Positions 54,520 to 63,139 of a DNA stretch of 64,000 nucleotides are shown one piece after another. The stretch's first letter is position 1. Every line of letters starts with the position of its first letter. The notes under the pieces were generated by a model. That model saw only the letters and a program-made list of their open reading frames with translations, had not been told where the DNA came from and searched no databases. The stretch comes from Arsukibacterium sp. (GTDB taxonomy: Bacteria; Pseudomonadota; Gammaproteobacteria; Enterobacterales; Alteromonadaceae): assembly GCF_018402695.1 (NCBI RefSeq), contig NZ_JAGYIM010000016.1:496001-560000 (forward strand), given 5' to 3'. A program made the position numbers and the translations under genes.

Positions 54520-55353
54520 ATGGTGATTAGATTGTTAATTTTGGTGCTGGCGCTCTGCAGTATTCAGATTACAGCTGCCACTAAGCCTGATCTGTTACTG
54601 GCCGAGGTGTATCGGGAAAACATTGACGTACAGCAGTATTGGGTCAGTGAAAAGCTCGATGGCGTGCGGGCGTTCTGGAACGGTAAGCAGTTAATCTCCC
54701 GGGGCGGCAATATTATAGAGGCACCAGAGTGGTTTATTGCCGGTTTTCCTGAGCACCCCTTAGATGGTGAATTGTGGCTGGGCCGCAATAAGTTTGCTGA
54801 TACCTTAAGTATTGTCAGTAAACAGCAGGCGGTAGCTAGTGAATGGCAGCAAATTCGTTACTACCTGTTTGAACTACCCAATGCCGCAGGCACGTTTAGC
54901 GAACGTAGTAAGGCACTGCAAACTATTGTGCAGCAGCAAAACAGCCCTTATTTAATGGTAGTGCCACAGTTTCGGATTAAAGATAAAGCAGCACTTCTGG
55001 CTAAACTTAGCGAGCTCGAAAGCGCCGGCGCCGAAGGCTTAATGCTGCATCATCAGGATGCGTTATACAAAACCGGTAGAAGCAGTGATTTACTAAAACT
55101 GAAAACCTATCAGGACAGTGAAGCACAAGTGATCGGTTACCGGCCGGGTAAGGGCAAGTATCGGGGGATGGTGGGCGCGCTGGTCGTGAAAACACCAGAA
55201 GGTAAAACTTTTGCTATTGGTAGTGGTTTAACCGATGCACTGCGTCAGACACCGCCGCCCATTGGCGCTATGGTGACTTACCGCTATAACGGTCTGACCA
55301 AAAACGGCTTACCGCGTTTCGCCCGGTTTCTGCGGATCAGACAAGCGTTTTAA
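54520..55353 (+). CDS. periplasmic-type ATP-dependent DNA ligase (Lig E)
   Basis: 277 residues with a signal peptide (about 1-20). Ligase motif I is EKLDGVRA (nucleotidyl Lys45), then DGELW (motif III), EGLMLHH (motif IV) and LLKLK (motif V), followed by a minimal OB domain (about 195-275). Lig E enzymes of proteobacteria are small, exported, and seal nicks without extra domains; roles in DNA uptake or extracellular DNA have been proposed. AAGGA precedes the ATG. Confidence 0.9.
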   Translation: MVIRLLILVLALCSIQITAATKPDLLLAEVYRENIDVQQYWVSEKLDGVRAFWNGKQLISRGGNIIEAPEWFIAGFPEHPLDGELWLGRNKFADTLSIVSKQQAVASEWQQIRYYLFELPNAAGTFSERSKALQTIVQQQNSPYLMVVPQFRIKDKAALLAKLSELESAGAEGLMLHHQDALYKTGRSSDLLKLKTYQDSEAQVIGYRPGKGKYRGMVGALVVKTPEGKTFAIGSGLTDALRQTPPPIGAMVTYRYNGLTKNGLPRFARFLRIRQAF

Positions 55354-55370
55354 CACCACCTATATTAGCT

Positions 55371-55418
55371 GCGACAATTGTCGCAAATTTTGCTTGACAC
55401 AGCTGTGACAAATGTCGC
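55371..55418. promoter_or_regulatory. paired operators for the BlaI-type repressor
   Basis: GCGACAATTGTCGC (55371-55384) is a perfect 14-bp palindrome, and GTGACAAATGTCGC (55405-55418) is a near copy, 34 bp apart centre to centre. They flank a TTGACA -35 element (55394-55399). BlaI/MecI dimers bind similar dyads containing ACA-N2-TGT, which is exactly the core here (GACAATTGTC, GACAAATGTC). The sites lie 39 bp before the repressor gene, so the operon is probably autorepressed. Confidence 0.75.
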
Positions 55419-55456
55419 ACTCTGGCGCCACCTAATGATTAGCTGACAATTTTGCT

Positions 55457-55864
55457 ATGCACCAGCCCACGGCGCCAGAACTGGAAATTCTTAAATTACT
55501 TTGGTTAAAACAACCGCTTACTGCACGTGAGCTGCATGATGAGCTGGCGCCTGTGCTGGGATGGGGCTATTCGTCTACCCGCAAAACCCTGGAGCGGATG
55601 GGCGCTAAAGGATTTATTGCCTGTAGTATCCATTGCAATAAAAACACTTACACGGCATTGCTGGATAAAATGCCGACCCTGGCGGCTTATGTTCAGGATT
55701 TCGCTAACCGGGTGTTTGAAATAAACGGCCCCTTGCCGGTGGCGATGTTTGCCAACAGTAAATTGGTTAATGCCAGTGAAATAGCTGATCTGGAGCTGCT
55801 GCTGCAGAAGTTAGCCCAGGAATCGGCTGCCGACCCTCAGGCTGCGGCCAGCAAGGACAACTGA
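55457..55864 (+). CDS. BlaI/MecI/CopY-family repressor
   Basis: 135 residues. N-terminal winged helix (APELEILKLLWLKQPLTARELHDEL, with WGYSSTRKTLERMGAKGFI as recognition and wing region) and a C-terminal dimerisation part (about 75-115). Family members repress penicillin-resistance or copper genes and are removed by proteolysis triggered by an M56 membrane protease. That partner is encoded 1 bp downstream, so this is a repressor/sensor pair. Confidence 0.9.
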   Translation: MHQPTAPELEILKLLWLKQPLTARELHDELAPVLGWGYSSTRKTLERMGAKGFIACSIHCNKNTYTALLDKMPTLAAYVQDFANRVFEINGPLPVAMFANSKLVNASEIADLELLLQKLAQESAADPQAAASKDN

Positions 55865-55865
55865 G

Positions 55866-57254
55866 ATGGCCCAGCAACTGCTTATTTCATTAGGGTTGTG
55901 TAGTGTCTGGGCGGCACTATTGTGGTGGGCCTGTCCGTTTTTACTGAGAAAAATACCTGAGCTGCAGCAATGGCCGGCTTTTTACTGGTGGTTGCTGGCT
56001 CTTTGTTTCCTGCCATTGTTACCGCTACCGCAACTGGAGCAGCAATGGGTTGTGCCCTCTGTGTTGTTGCAGGACACGTTCATTACCATGCAAACGCTTA
56101 ACGCTCAGCCAGCGCATCCGGCCCTTAACCAGCCCCCCTCATTTTTTCAACAGCACTGGGCTGAACTGCTGCTGTTATTATTGGCAATGGTAAGTTTTGG
56201 GCAACTGGTGCGGCTAAAAGTACAATGGCAAAAATTACAGCAGTTGGTGGCGCTGACCGAACCCTTGCCGCTGGCCAGCCTGTTAAGCCCGGCGCAGCGG
56301 GCCGCGCTGCCAGCAAATATTGAACTTCGCCAGACGCAGGCCGCAGTGTCGCCTTTTACGGCCGGCTGGAGGCAGAGGGTCATAGTGGTACCGGCCTATA
56401 TCTGGCAACTGACAGAGCAACAGCGCCAGTTGCTGCTAACGCATGAGTTACTGCATTTGCAGCGGCGCGATCCGCAGCAACTGATGGTATTGCGCATATT
56501 GGTCGCTGCCTGCTGGTTTATACCGGCCCTGAAGCATATTGAACAGGCATTTATCCGCAGTATGGAGCTGGCGGTGGATCAGGCAGTGCTGGCTAAGCAA
56601 CCCGAGCTGGCAACGCTGTATGGCCAGACCTTACTGAGCTGTTTGCAGCTAAGCCGTTCTGGCCAGTTGTCTGGTCTCTCAGCAGGCTTTATTCATGGCA
56701 ACGCGGGTAAGGGCTTCTATCAGCAACGGCTACAGCAGCTGTTTCAACGTCCTGCTGGTTTATCTGCCTGGCAGCGCTGGCGGCTTTTTGGCTTGTTTGC
56801 TGGCAGCGCAGTAATGCTGCAGCTTAGCAGCGCGGCCTTTAGTTACAGCGAGCCGCCGCAGCAGTGGTTGCTACCGGTCGAAAAACCGGTGATAAGCTCT
56901 TTTTATGCGCAGCAGCATCCATTCAGACAAAACCGTCCTCATCAGGGGCTGGATTTTGCAGCCGCAACCGGTGCGCCTGTCAGCGCCAGCCAGAACGGCA
57001 AAGTATTAATTGCCGACGCGGACAGTCTGAATAGCCGCTATGGCAAAGTGGTGCTAATTGACCATGGCCATGGCTACCAGACTTTATATGCCCACCTGGA
57101 TAGTTTTTCTGTCACAGCAGGTCAGCGGATTAACGCAGGCGAGCCAATAGGTACCGTTGGAAGCAGCGGCCGGGTAACCGGCCCGCATTTACATTTTGAA
57201 ATACTGCAAAATGGCCGGCAACAGGATCCCGCGGCCTATCTGAAATTACCCTGA
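55866..57254 (+). CDS. BlaR1-like M56 membrane protease with C-terminal M23 peptidase domain
   Basis: 462 residues. Four membrane segments (about 4-24, 38-56, 99-116, 304-323). Between the third and fourth lies the cytoplasmic M56 metalloprotease with HELLH (193-197) and ELAVD (Glu234). After the last TM, where BlaR1/MecR1 carry a penicillin-binding sensor, residues about 338-462 form a LytM/M23 domain with all active-site residues: His359, Asp363, His410, His441 and His443 (HLH). In the family model, a periplasmic signal activates M56, which leads to cleavage of the repressor. Here the sensor would touch peptidoglycan itself. It lies one base after the BlaI-type gene. Confidence 0.88.
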   Translation: MAQQLLISLGLCSVWAALLWWACPFLLRKIPELQQWPAFYWWLLALCFLPLLPLPQLEQQWVVPSVLLQDTFITMQTLNAQPAHPALNQPPSFFQQHWAELLLLLLAMVSFGQLVRLKVQWQKLQQLVALTEPLPLASLLSPAQRAALPANIELRQTQAAVSPFTAGWRQRVIVVPAYIWQLTEQQRQLLLTHELLHLQRRDPQQLMVLRILVAACWFIPALKHIEQAFIRSMELAVDQAVLAKQPELATLYGQTLLSCLQLSRSGQLSGLSAGFIHGNAGKGFYQQRLQQLFQRPAGLSAWQRWRLFGLFAGSAVMLQLSSAAFSYSEPPQQWLLPVEKPVISSFYAQQHPFRQNRPHQGLDFAAATGAPVSASQNGKVLIADADSLNSRYGKVVLIDHGHGYQTLYAHLDSFSVTAGQRINAGEPIGTVGSSGRVTGPHLHFEILQNGRQQDPAAYLKLP

Positions 57255-57319
57255 TAGCCGCAGCAATGTTTTCATTTATTTACTGCAAGCAAAACACCTT
57301 AATTATGGAGTGCTAACCC

Positions 57320-58687
57320 ATGCCCAGCAATGGATCGCAGCTTAATTTACGCCTTCTGCGCTTGTCGCCTATTCCCGTTATGCACCGGCGGGCGATGCTG
57401 TTACTGATGTTATTTACGATGGTTGTTTTGTTATGGCCGGCCCCGCGCAGCAGCTCAGCGCCGGTTGCTGCTCCGGTTACTGCTTTGGCAATACCTGGTT
57501 TACTGGCCGATGGCTGGCGCAACTGGCAACTTGCGCAACTGGCGGCCAACTGGCAGCGGGTCCAACAGGCTGCTAGCGCAATGCACAGTGGTGTAGCCGC
57601 GGAGGCACGGCTACGTCATTATGCCATCGCGCCTGGAGATAGCCTGAGCCGGATTTTCTCCCGCCAGGGCTTCAGCCAGCAGCAATTGCAGCAGGTATTG
57701 GCGGCTGATCAATCTTTACTGGCACTGGATGTATTACGCCCGGGGCACAGTCTGACTTTCACCCTGGATGACAAGCTGCAGTTGCAGGCTATGGAGCTGT
57801 ATGTTCACGCCGGCAACCGGGTAATGTATCAGCGCGAAGCTGATGGCGAATTCAGTTATCAGGAGTTGCTTGATCCAGGTGAGTGGCACAGTACCACGTT
57901 GGCAGGAAGTATTAACGGCAGTTTCTACAAGTCGGCGCAACAGGCTGGCCTGACTGATGCTGAAATTGTGACGGTACATCAGTTGTTCCGCGACCGGCTT
58001 AATTTTTCACGCGACATTCAGGCGGGTGCCCGGTTTCAGGTGGTGCGCAGTGACAACTATGTTGGCAACACAGCTACCGGTCAGAGCCGGATTGAAGGGG
58101 TGCGGTTGTTTAACCGTCGCCAGCAGCTTAGCGCTTTTTTGCACGATAATGGCCAGTTTTATGATGCCAGTGGCGAAAGTTTAGAGCGGGCATTTATGCG
58201 GGTGCCATTGTCCCGTACATTCCGGGTAAGTGATGATTTTAATCCGCGTCGGCTCCATCCGGTCACCGGCCGGGTTAGGCCGCATAACGGCACTGACTTT
58301 GCCACCCCTACCGGCACTGCGGTGCTGGCGGCAGCTGAGGGCAAGGTGATCCGGGTTGAAAACCATCCGTTTGCCGGCCGTTATATTGAAATTCAGCATC
58401 ATGGCCAGTACAAAAGCCGTTATTTGCATCTGCAGCGGACTCTGGTGCGCCCTGGCCAGCAGGTTGCGCGGGGCCAGCGCATTGCGCTATCCGGTGCCAG
58501 CGGCCGGGTAACCGGCGCGCACCTGCATTACGAACTGCACGTTAACAACCGGCCGGTCAACCCACTGACAGCTGACATCCCGCTGGCAGAGCCTGTGCCG
58601 GATGACAGCCGCGACGCCTTTTTGCAGCGGGTGGCCTTTATGATCGAGCAAATGGACCAGGAGACGGCGCTGGCGCAGTTGTTCTGA
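57320..58687 (+). CDS. mepM: MepM-like M23 murein endopeptidase
   Basis: 455 residues: one N-terminal TM (about 24-42), an OapA/LysM-like domain (about 98-155, YAIAPGDSLSRIFSRQGFS), a linker domain, and M23 with His322, Asp326 (RPHNGTDF), His370 and His401/His403 (HLHYEL). E. coli MepM cuts D-Ala-mDAP cross-links to allow wall growth. It follows the M56-M23 gene by 65 bp with its own GGAG, so it may share that regulation. Confidence 0.9.
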   Translation: MPSNGSQLNLRLLRLSPIPVMHRRAMLLLMLFTMVVLLWPAPRSSSAPVAAPVTALAIPGLLADGWRNWQLAQLAANWQRVQQAASAMHSGVAAEARLRHYAIAPGDSLSRIFSRQGFSQQQLQQVLAADQSLLALDVLRPGHSLTFTLDDKLQLQAMELYVHAGNRVMYQREADGEFSYQELLDPGEWHSTTLAGSINGSFYKSAQQAGLTDAEIVTVHQLFRDRLNFSRDIQAGARFQVVRSDNYVGNTATGQSRIEGVRLFNRRQQLSAFLHDNGQFYDASGESLERAFMRVPLSRTFRVSDDFNPRRLHPVTGRVRPHNGTDFATPTGTAVLAAAEGKVIRVENHPFAGRYIEIQHHGQYKSRYLHLQRTLVRPGQQVARGQRIALSGASGRVTGAHLHYELHVNNRPVNPLTADIPLAEPVPDDSRDAFLQRVAFMIEQMDQETALAQLF

Positions 58688-58802
58688 TAGGGCGACGTGA
58701 GGTGTACCATCTGGCAGACAGCTACGATTAATCGGTGCAATTTACCTGAGTAATACCCGCATGCCGCATAGGCGGCAGCGGGGCAATTGAGCTTAGGCAG
58801 TC

Positions 58803-60683
58803 TTAGTCTTTGGCGGGTTCAGCCTGCAGGTTGAGGCTGGCTTCAGCATCTTGTTGCGGGCTGGCCAGGCTGGCCTGGTCCGGGGTTACCGGCATAGCAC
58901 GCGACTGCTGATTAATCTGATAAATTTGCTCAGTATTAGATAAATCCTGGGCATTTTTAACGTTGGCTATAGTTTCACGCGCTGATAAAAAGCTCTGAAT
59001 ATCATCTATTATCGCCTGCATTTCCTCCGGGTTATCCTGCATTTCCAGAATATGCCGCGGGTGCTCTACATTCTTAGCGCCGCTGTCTGCGAAAGTACTG
59101 CTCATGATACGTGAGCTGATGACCCAGGGCGTTAACGATGAGCGCATGACATAGTTTTCCGATGACGTAGAGTCGTAAATGCCTTTACCCGTGGTCAGTT
59201 TACTTTGGGTATAAGTTCCTTCGCATTTCAGATACACCAGTAAAGAGTCAAAATTCAGTTCAGCCCAGAAAGTGTGGCTGAAGTTTTCCAGCAGGCGGCC
59301 AAAGCTGTGGCAAATAAGCCAGCTGAAAATCAGGCTTAAGATAAACTGACTTTCATTAAACAGATTAACCACAAAGCTCTGGGTTGCTGCATCACCGGGC
59401 CGCGCCAGCGCAGTAAATTCGCGTACCAGGCTCAGGACGGTTTGCGCCTCAAACAGCAGATAAAACAAAATAAAGGGGCCAATCAGCAGCAGCAGCTGGC
59501 CAGTGATGGTCGCCCATATCCGTAAGTGTTTAAACAAGGCGGTATGCTGTAGCGGCGCATAAGCGGGCTGAGTTTCAATCATCACCTCGCCATTAAAATC
59601 ACCTTTGCTTTCAGATTGTTCGTTCAGGTTCGGTGCCAGTTCGCGGTAGACGCGGTTGGGTATTTCCATATAGCGCCGGTTTGCCATTACAATATTGTCG
59701 ATATTGACAAACAGTTCGCGCGGGTGAATATTTTCCTGCCAGTTAGCACGATACTCAGAGACTTTGGTCTGCGCTTGCACCTTGGCAGTACGTTGTTTGA
59801 GCAGCAGAAAAATAAAGGCACCACTGATAGCGCCAAAAACCAGCACCAGCAATAACTGGGGCATCACTGCGAAGCTTTGTAGTTCAGCGGTCTGTAATTC
59901 ACTGACAAAGTACTGCACGTCGGGCTGCTGCAACAGGAAGTTAATGGCTAACCCCAACAATACCGGCGCCAGGATGGCAAAGGCCATAATTTTGGCTAGC
60001 TTCAGGTTGCCCTGTGTTTCGATGCTTTTTTCTGCCTGGCGATAAACAGTGCTGGCACCACGCCAGCTCAGAATTAAATATACCACCAGCACAAAAGAGA
60101 AAAATGGCAGCAAAATATCGCCAGTGTCGCCGGCCAGCCCGGTTAAACAAACAAAGGCGGTAAGGGCGTAGGCCACCAGCGCAACGGCCGTGGCAATCAG
60201 CGCTCCGGCAAACCGTTGTGCCAGATTGCGAAGCGGATAAGGCAAGAAAATCAGTTTGGGAACCAGGGTATGTACCAAGCGGGAAATAAAGCCGTCTGGT
60301 TCAACAAAGGTTTTATTTTTACGGCCCATCAGCATTTCTTCAAGATCAATGCTTTTATAATGTGGCTGCTCCAGCTTGGCTGTTTCCCGCTCAGACTTAC
60401 TAAAGTTAGGGGCCAGCGAGGTAGGCACGCTGCGGCCAACAAAAAAGCGCATCATTTGAGCAATGCCACCGCCCAGCGCCTTCAAGCCGCCGGCCAGCAG
60501 CACGAAGCCTACGGCAGCATATATCCAGGCCAGGGTTTTATCCTGTTGCACCAGACTAACGACCTGTAATAACGGGTAAATGCCCAGTAGACTTACAATT
60601 AAGCCACGGCTTGCCCGAAGCAGGCCTTCGGCTTTAAATGGGTTACGGATCCCTAAGGATTCACTGCCATAATCATATGCCAT
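58803..60683 (-). CDS. 626-residue multi-span membrane protein, unknown
   Basis: About seven to eight hydrophobic segments in three groups (about 27-75, 155-210 and 230-300, then 385-465), separated by long cytoplasmic-looking stretches (about 80-150, 300-380 and 480-626). The C-terminal 150 residues are soluble and partly acidic (EMQDNPEEMQAIIDDIQSF). No enzymatic motif or known family is apparent. It is monocistronic or the second gene after the 101-residue membrane protein at 60796. Confidence 0.7.
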   Translation of the reverse strand: MAYDYGSESLGIRNPFKAEGLLRASRGLIVSLLGIYPLLQVVSLVQQDKTLAWIYAAVGFVLLAGGLKALGGGIAQMMRFFVGRSVPTSLAPNFSKSERETAKLEQPHYKSIDLEEMLMGRKNKTFVEPDGFISRLVHTLVPKLIFLPYPLRNLAQRFAGALIATAVALVAYALTAFVCLTGLAGDTGDILLPFFSFVLVVYLILSWRGASTVYRQAEKSIETQGNLKLAKIMAFAILAPVLLGLAINFLLQQPDVQYFVSELQTAELQSFAVMPQLLLVLVFGAISGAFIFLLLKQRTAKVQAQTKVSEYRANWQENIHPRELFVNIDNIVMANRRYMEIPNRVYRELAPNLNEQSESKGDFNGEVMIETQPAYAPLQHTALFKHLRIWATITGQLLLLIGPFILFYLLFEAQTVLSLVREFTALARPGDAATQSFVVNLFNESQFILSLIFSWLICHSFGRLLENFSHTFWAELNFDSLLVYLKCEGTYTQSKLTTGKGIYDSTSSENYVMRSSLTPWVISSRIMSSTFADSGAKNVEHPRHILEMQDNPEEMQAIIDDIQSFLSARETIANVKNAQDLSNTEQIYQINQQSRAMPVTPDQASLASPQQDAEASLNLQAEPAKD

Positions 60684-60795
60684 GATTACATCCTTTTTTA
60701 AATCATATTGTTGGAATTGCAGGTATTCTGCCTGACTGGTTCATTATTGCAATTAATGGATGGTCATATTTGCAGATTTTATTAAAGCTATGCTT

Positions 60796-61101
60796 TCATA
60801 AGTCCGTCTTTTTTCTTATTGCAGTTTGCTCTGTCTCTTTAACCTCACTTTCATGCTGCATCAGCAGCAACGTCAGGTAAATTTTGGTAGGTAACGACAG
60901 GATAAGCCCGATAGCGCAGCATGCTGCTACCAGGATGATGCCGGGCACGCCCATGGTCTGCGGCAGCTCCAGGCCCACCCACAGAAAATGACCCAAGATT
61001 ATCATGGCAACGCCAACCAGCATCACCAACTTAAGCCAGAATAACTGAGGTGGGTTAACCGCCGGGCGTTCTGCAACCTGCGGTTCAGAGTTCGATGCCA
61101 T
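60796..61101 (-). CDS. 101-residue membrane protein, unknown
   Basis: ATG at 61101 (MASNSEPQVAERP) is chosen because the open frame further upstream lacks a ribosome-binding signal and has unlike composition; this start is itself weakly signalled. Two TM helices (about 21-43 and 49-70), with a charged C-terminus (QHESEVKETEQTAIRKK). Lies 112 bp upstream of the large membrane protein gene in the same direction, so the two may work together. No family recognised. Confidence 0.55.
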   Translation of the reverse strand: MASNSEPQVAERPAVNPPQLFWLKLVMLVGVAMIILGHFLWVGLELPQTMGVPGIILVAACCAIGLILSLPTKIYLTLLLMQHESEVKETEQTAIRKKTDL

Positions 61102-61329
61102 TATTTTGTAGCTGTAAAAACCGTTTGCGAATATTGATGGTGGAACTATAGAACATCCATCAACCAGGCGATTGATCTGCCACAAGTATTGTGACGGTTT
61201 AATCACAAAGCAGAGTACTCCAGGCTGCTATCACGGCTGCACCGGGCAGGGGCGACAGTGATCGCTACCCATTTGTCATATTTTGTTACAAGACACTTTG
61301 TTTTTGTTAAATTTATCGCTTGATTAATT

Positions 61330-61385
61330 GGTACCCTGAGGTATCATTTGGTAATCTAGGGTGTCAAATGAAACCCTAGGGTATC
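61330..61385. promoter_or_regulatory. three 16-bp operators at exact 20-bp spacing
   Basis: GGTACCCTGAGGTATC (61330), GGTAATCTAGGGTGTC (61350) and GAAACCCTAGGGTATC (61370) are variants of the perfect palindrome GATACCCTAGGGTATC. The period is exactly 20 bp, close to two helix turns, so three dimers could bind one face. The array ends 27 bp before the membrane-protein gene that is co-transcribed with an XRE regulator, the likely binder. Confidence 0.8.
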
Positions 61386-61412
61386 AACTGGTTCAGCTTT
61401 AGGAGTAAAACG

Positions 61413-61898
61413 ATGAAGGAAAAAATAATAACAGCAGCTGAAGGCGAGCATTTGCTGCTAAAACACAATGCGTTTTTTTGTTTAATGCTGGGAATGGTGA
61501 TTTCAGGTGATTTTCTATATGTAATGTTAAAAACACTCAGTGCAGCAAGCTGGGTAATTACCCTGGTAGCGAGTCTCTATGCTTTAGCAATACTGATATT
61601 GCTGCTAACAATGTTTAAAGTGAGTAAATATAGTGGTGGCAGCAACAAACGTGCCTTCTGGTATGGTGATTTTAAAGATGAGTTTAGTGCTTTTTTAAAT
61701 CATAAGGGCTACAAGTACAGTTGTAATGCGTTAGTTTTCTGTTTGATTGCCACCTGGGGGTTTTCCGATATTGATGATTTCTCTGCCTGGTTTAACGCAA
61801 TAGAACTTAATCACTATGCGGCAGCGCTTGTCTGCTTGGGCATGTGGTCTTATGCGCTGCCAGTATTGCTAGGCTTGAGGGCAGAACAAGATGAATGA
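61413..61898 (+). CDS. four-TM membrane protein paired with an XRE regulator
   Basis: 161 residues with four hydrophobic helices (about 19-40, 47-68, 105-120 and 135-155) and a soluble loop (VSKYSGGSNKRAFWYGDFKDEF). AGGAG precedes the ATG. The stop region overlaps the start of the XRE gene by 8 bp, so translation is coupled. Small membrane-protein/XRE pairs occur widely; the membrane partner may hold or tune the regulator. Function unknown. Confidence 0.65.
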   Translation: MKEKIITAAEGEHLLLKHNAFFCLMLGMVISGDFLYVMLKTLSAASWVITLVASLYALAILILLLTMFKVSKYSGGSNKRAFWYGDFKDEFSAFLNHKGYKYSCNALVFCLIATWGFSDIDDFSAWFNAIELNHYAAALVCLGMWSYALPVLLGLRAEQDE

Positions 61899-62106
61899 GG
61901 AGCTGGATAATCATATTGCTAAGCTGCGCAGCAAAAGTAAGTTGTCGCAGCAAGAGCTGGCCGATGCGATAGGGGTGTCCCGAAAAACCATAAGTACGGT
62001 TGAAACCGGCCGTTTTACCCCTTCAGTGGTGATTGCATTAAAGTTGGCGCAATTTTTTGACGTGCCGGTAGAAGCCATATTTACCTTGCTGCCTGCTGAT
62101 GAATAG
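61891..62106 (+). CDS. small XRE-family (Cro/CI-like) transcriptional regulator
   Basis: 71 residues, almost entirely a helix-turn-helix domain: LRSKSKLSQQELADAIGVS, RKTISTVETGRFTPSV, then ALKLAQFFDVPVEAIF, the pattern of YozG/SinR-like regulators. It has no separate ligand domain. Overlaps the membrane-protein gene and is the best candidate to bind the three operators at 61330-61385, giving autorepression. Confidence 0.88.
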   Translation: MNEELDNHIAKLRSKSKLSQQELADAIGVSRKTISTVETGRFTPSVVIALKLAQFFDVPVEAIFTLLPADE

Positions 62107-62129
62107 CTGCTGGTGCAAGCTACAATCTG

Positions 62130-63056
62130 CTATGGCAGCATAGCTTGCACCGGCAACTTCGGTTTAAACAACAACGCTTTTATTTTGGCGAAGGGCGTGA
62201 GCACCAGGGCATTGCCGGCCAGTACCAGCGCAAAGCCGGCGAAGGTGTAGCCGGTCCAGACAAAGTCTTCAAACAGGGTGCTGAGCACTACTGCCACCAG
62301 TGGAAACAGGACTATAACGTAGCTGGCTTTTTCCGGCCCCATACGTTTTAACAAGGCAAAATAGGTGGCAAAGGCGATAACCGAGCCAAATACCGCTAAA
62401 TACAATAACGACGCAATGTAAACCGGGTTGCTGCTAAAGGTAAAGGGTGTGCCGCTTAGCCATACCAGTAATGTCAGGGCGACCGAGCCATACAGCATAC
62501 CCCAGGCATTAACCTGCATTATTGGCAGGCCGGCGCGGGAGTTACGTACACTAACCATATTACCCAGGGAGGCACTAAGCGCACTGCCCAGCACCAGCAC
62601 TAAGCCAATCAGGCTGGCATTGGTTAAATCGAGGCCATCTAAATCGGGGTAGAACAGCACTGCGATACCAACGATACCCATCAGCGCGCCAAAATAAATA
62701 CGCTTGGCGACCGGCTTGCCAAAAAACAGCCGGGTATTAATAATATTCATCAGCAACATGGTGGTAAAGGCAATAGCCGCCATCGCTGAGGTTAAGTGCT
62801 GCTGCGCCTGATAGATCAGTAAGTAGTTCAGGGCAAAGTTCAGTACGGCCAGTAAGGCAATAAAGCCATGATCTTTAGCGCTAAAGCGCATGGGTAAGCG
62901 CCGCCACCAGCAAAACAGCCACATCAGCAGCGCTGATAATGCAAAGCGGTATAGTAACGACGCTTCTACTGCCACTTCACCCAGCTGAAACTCAATAGCT
63001 ATCCAGGTAGAGCCCCAAATCAGCACAGTAATAAGATAAAGCAGGGTGTTTTGCAT
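62130..63056 (-). CDS. EamA-family (DMT) transporter
   Basis: 308 residues with ten predicted TM helices in two EamA repeats (first about 1-130 starting LLYLITVLIWGSTWIAIEFQ, second about 145-285). The ISxWxGSTW-type start and the final basic tail are typical for drug/metabolite exporters such as RhaT/YdcZ relatives. Substrate unknown. Lies 83 bp downstream of the AraC gene on the same strand, so it may be its target. Confidence 0.88.
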   Translation of the reverse strand: MQNTLLYLITVLIWGSTWIAIEFQLGEVAVEASLLYRFALSALLMWLFCWWRRLPMRFSAKDHGFIALLAVLNFALNYLLIYQAQQHLTSAMAAIAFTTMLLMNIINTRLFFGKPVAKRIYFGALMGIVGIAVLFYPDLDGLDLTNASLIGLVLVLGSALSASLGNMVSVRNSRAGLPIMQVNAWGMLYGSVALTLLVWLSGTPFTFSSNPVYIASLLYLAVFGSVIAFATYFALLKRMGPEKASYVIVLFPLVAVVLSTLFEDFVWTGYTFAGFALVLAGNALVLTPFAKIKALLFKPKLPVQAMLP

Positions 63057-63139
63057 ATTAGAGTTAGCCAGCGCCAGCGAATTGAGCTGCTGATTCTAAA
63101 GCCTTGTGCGCGGTTAAAACAGTAGCGCAGCCGATAAAT

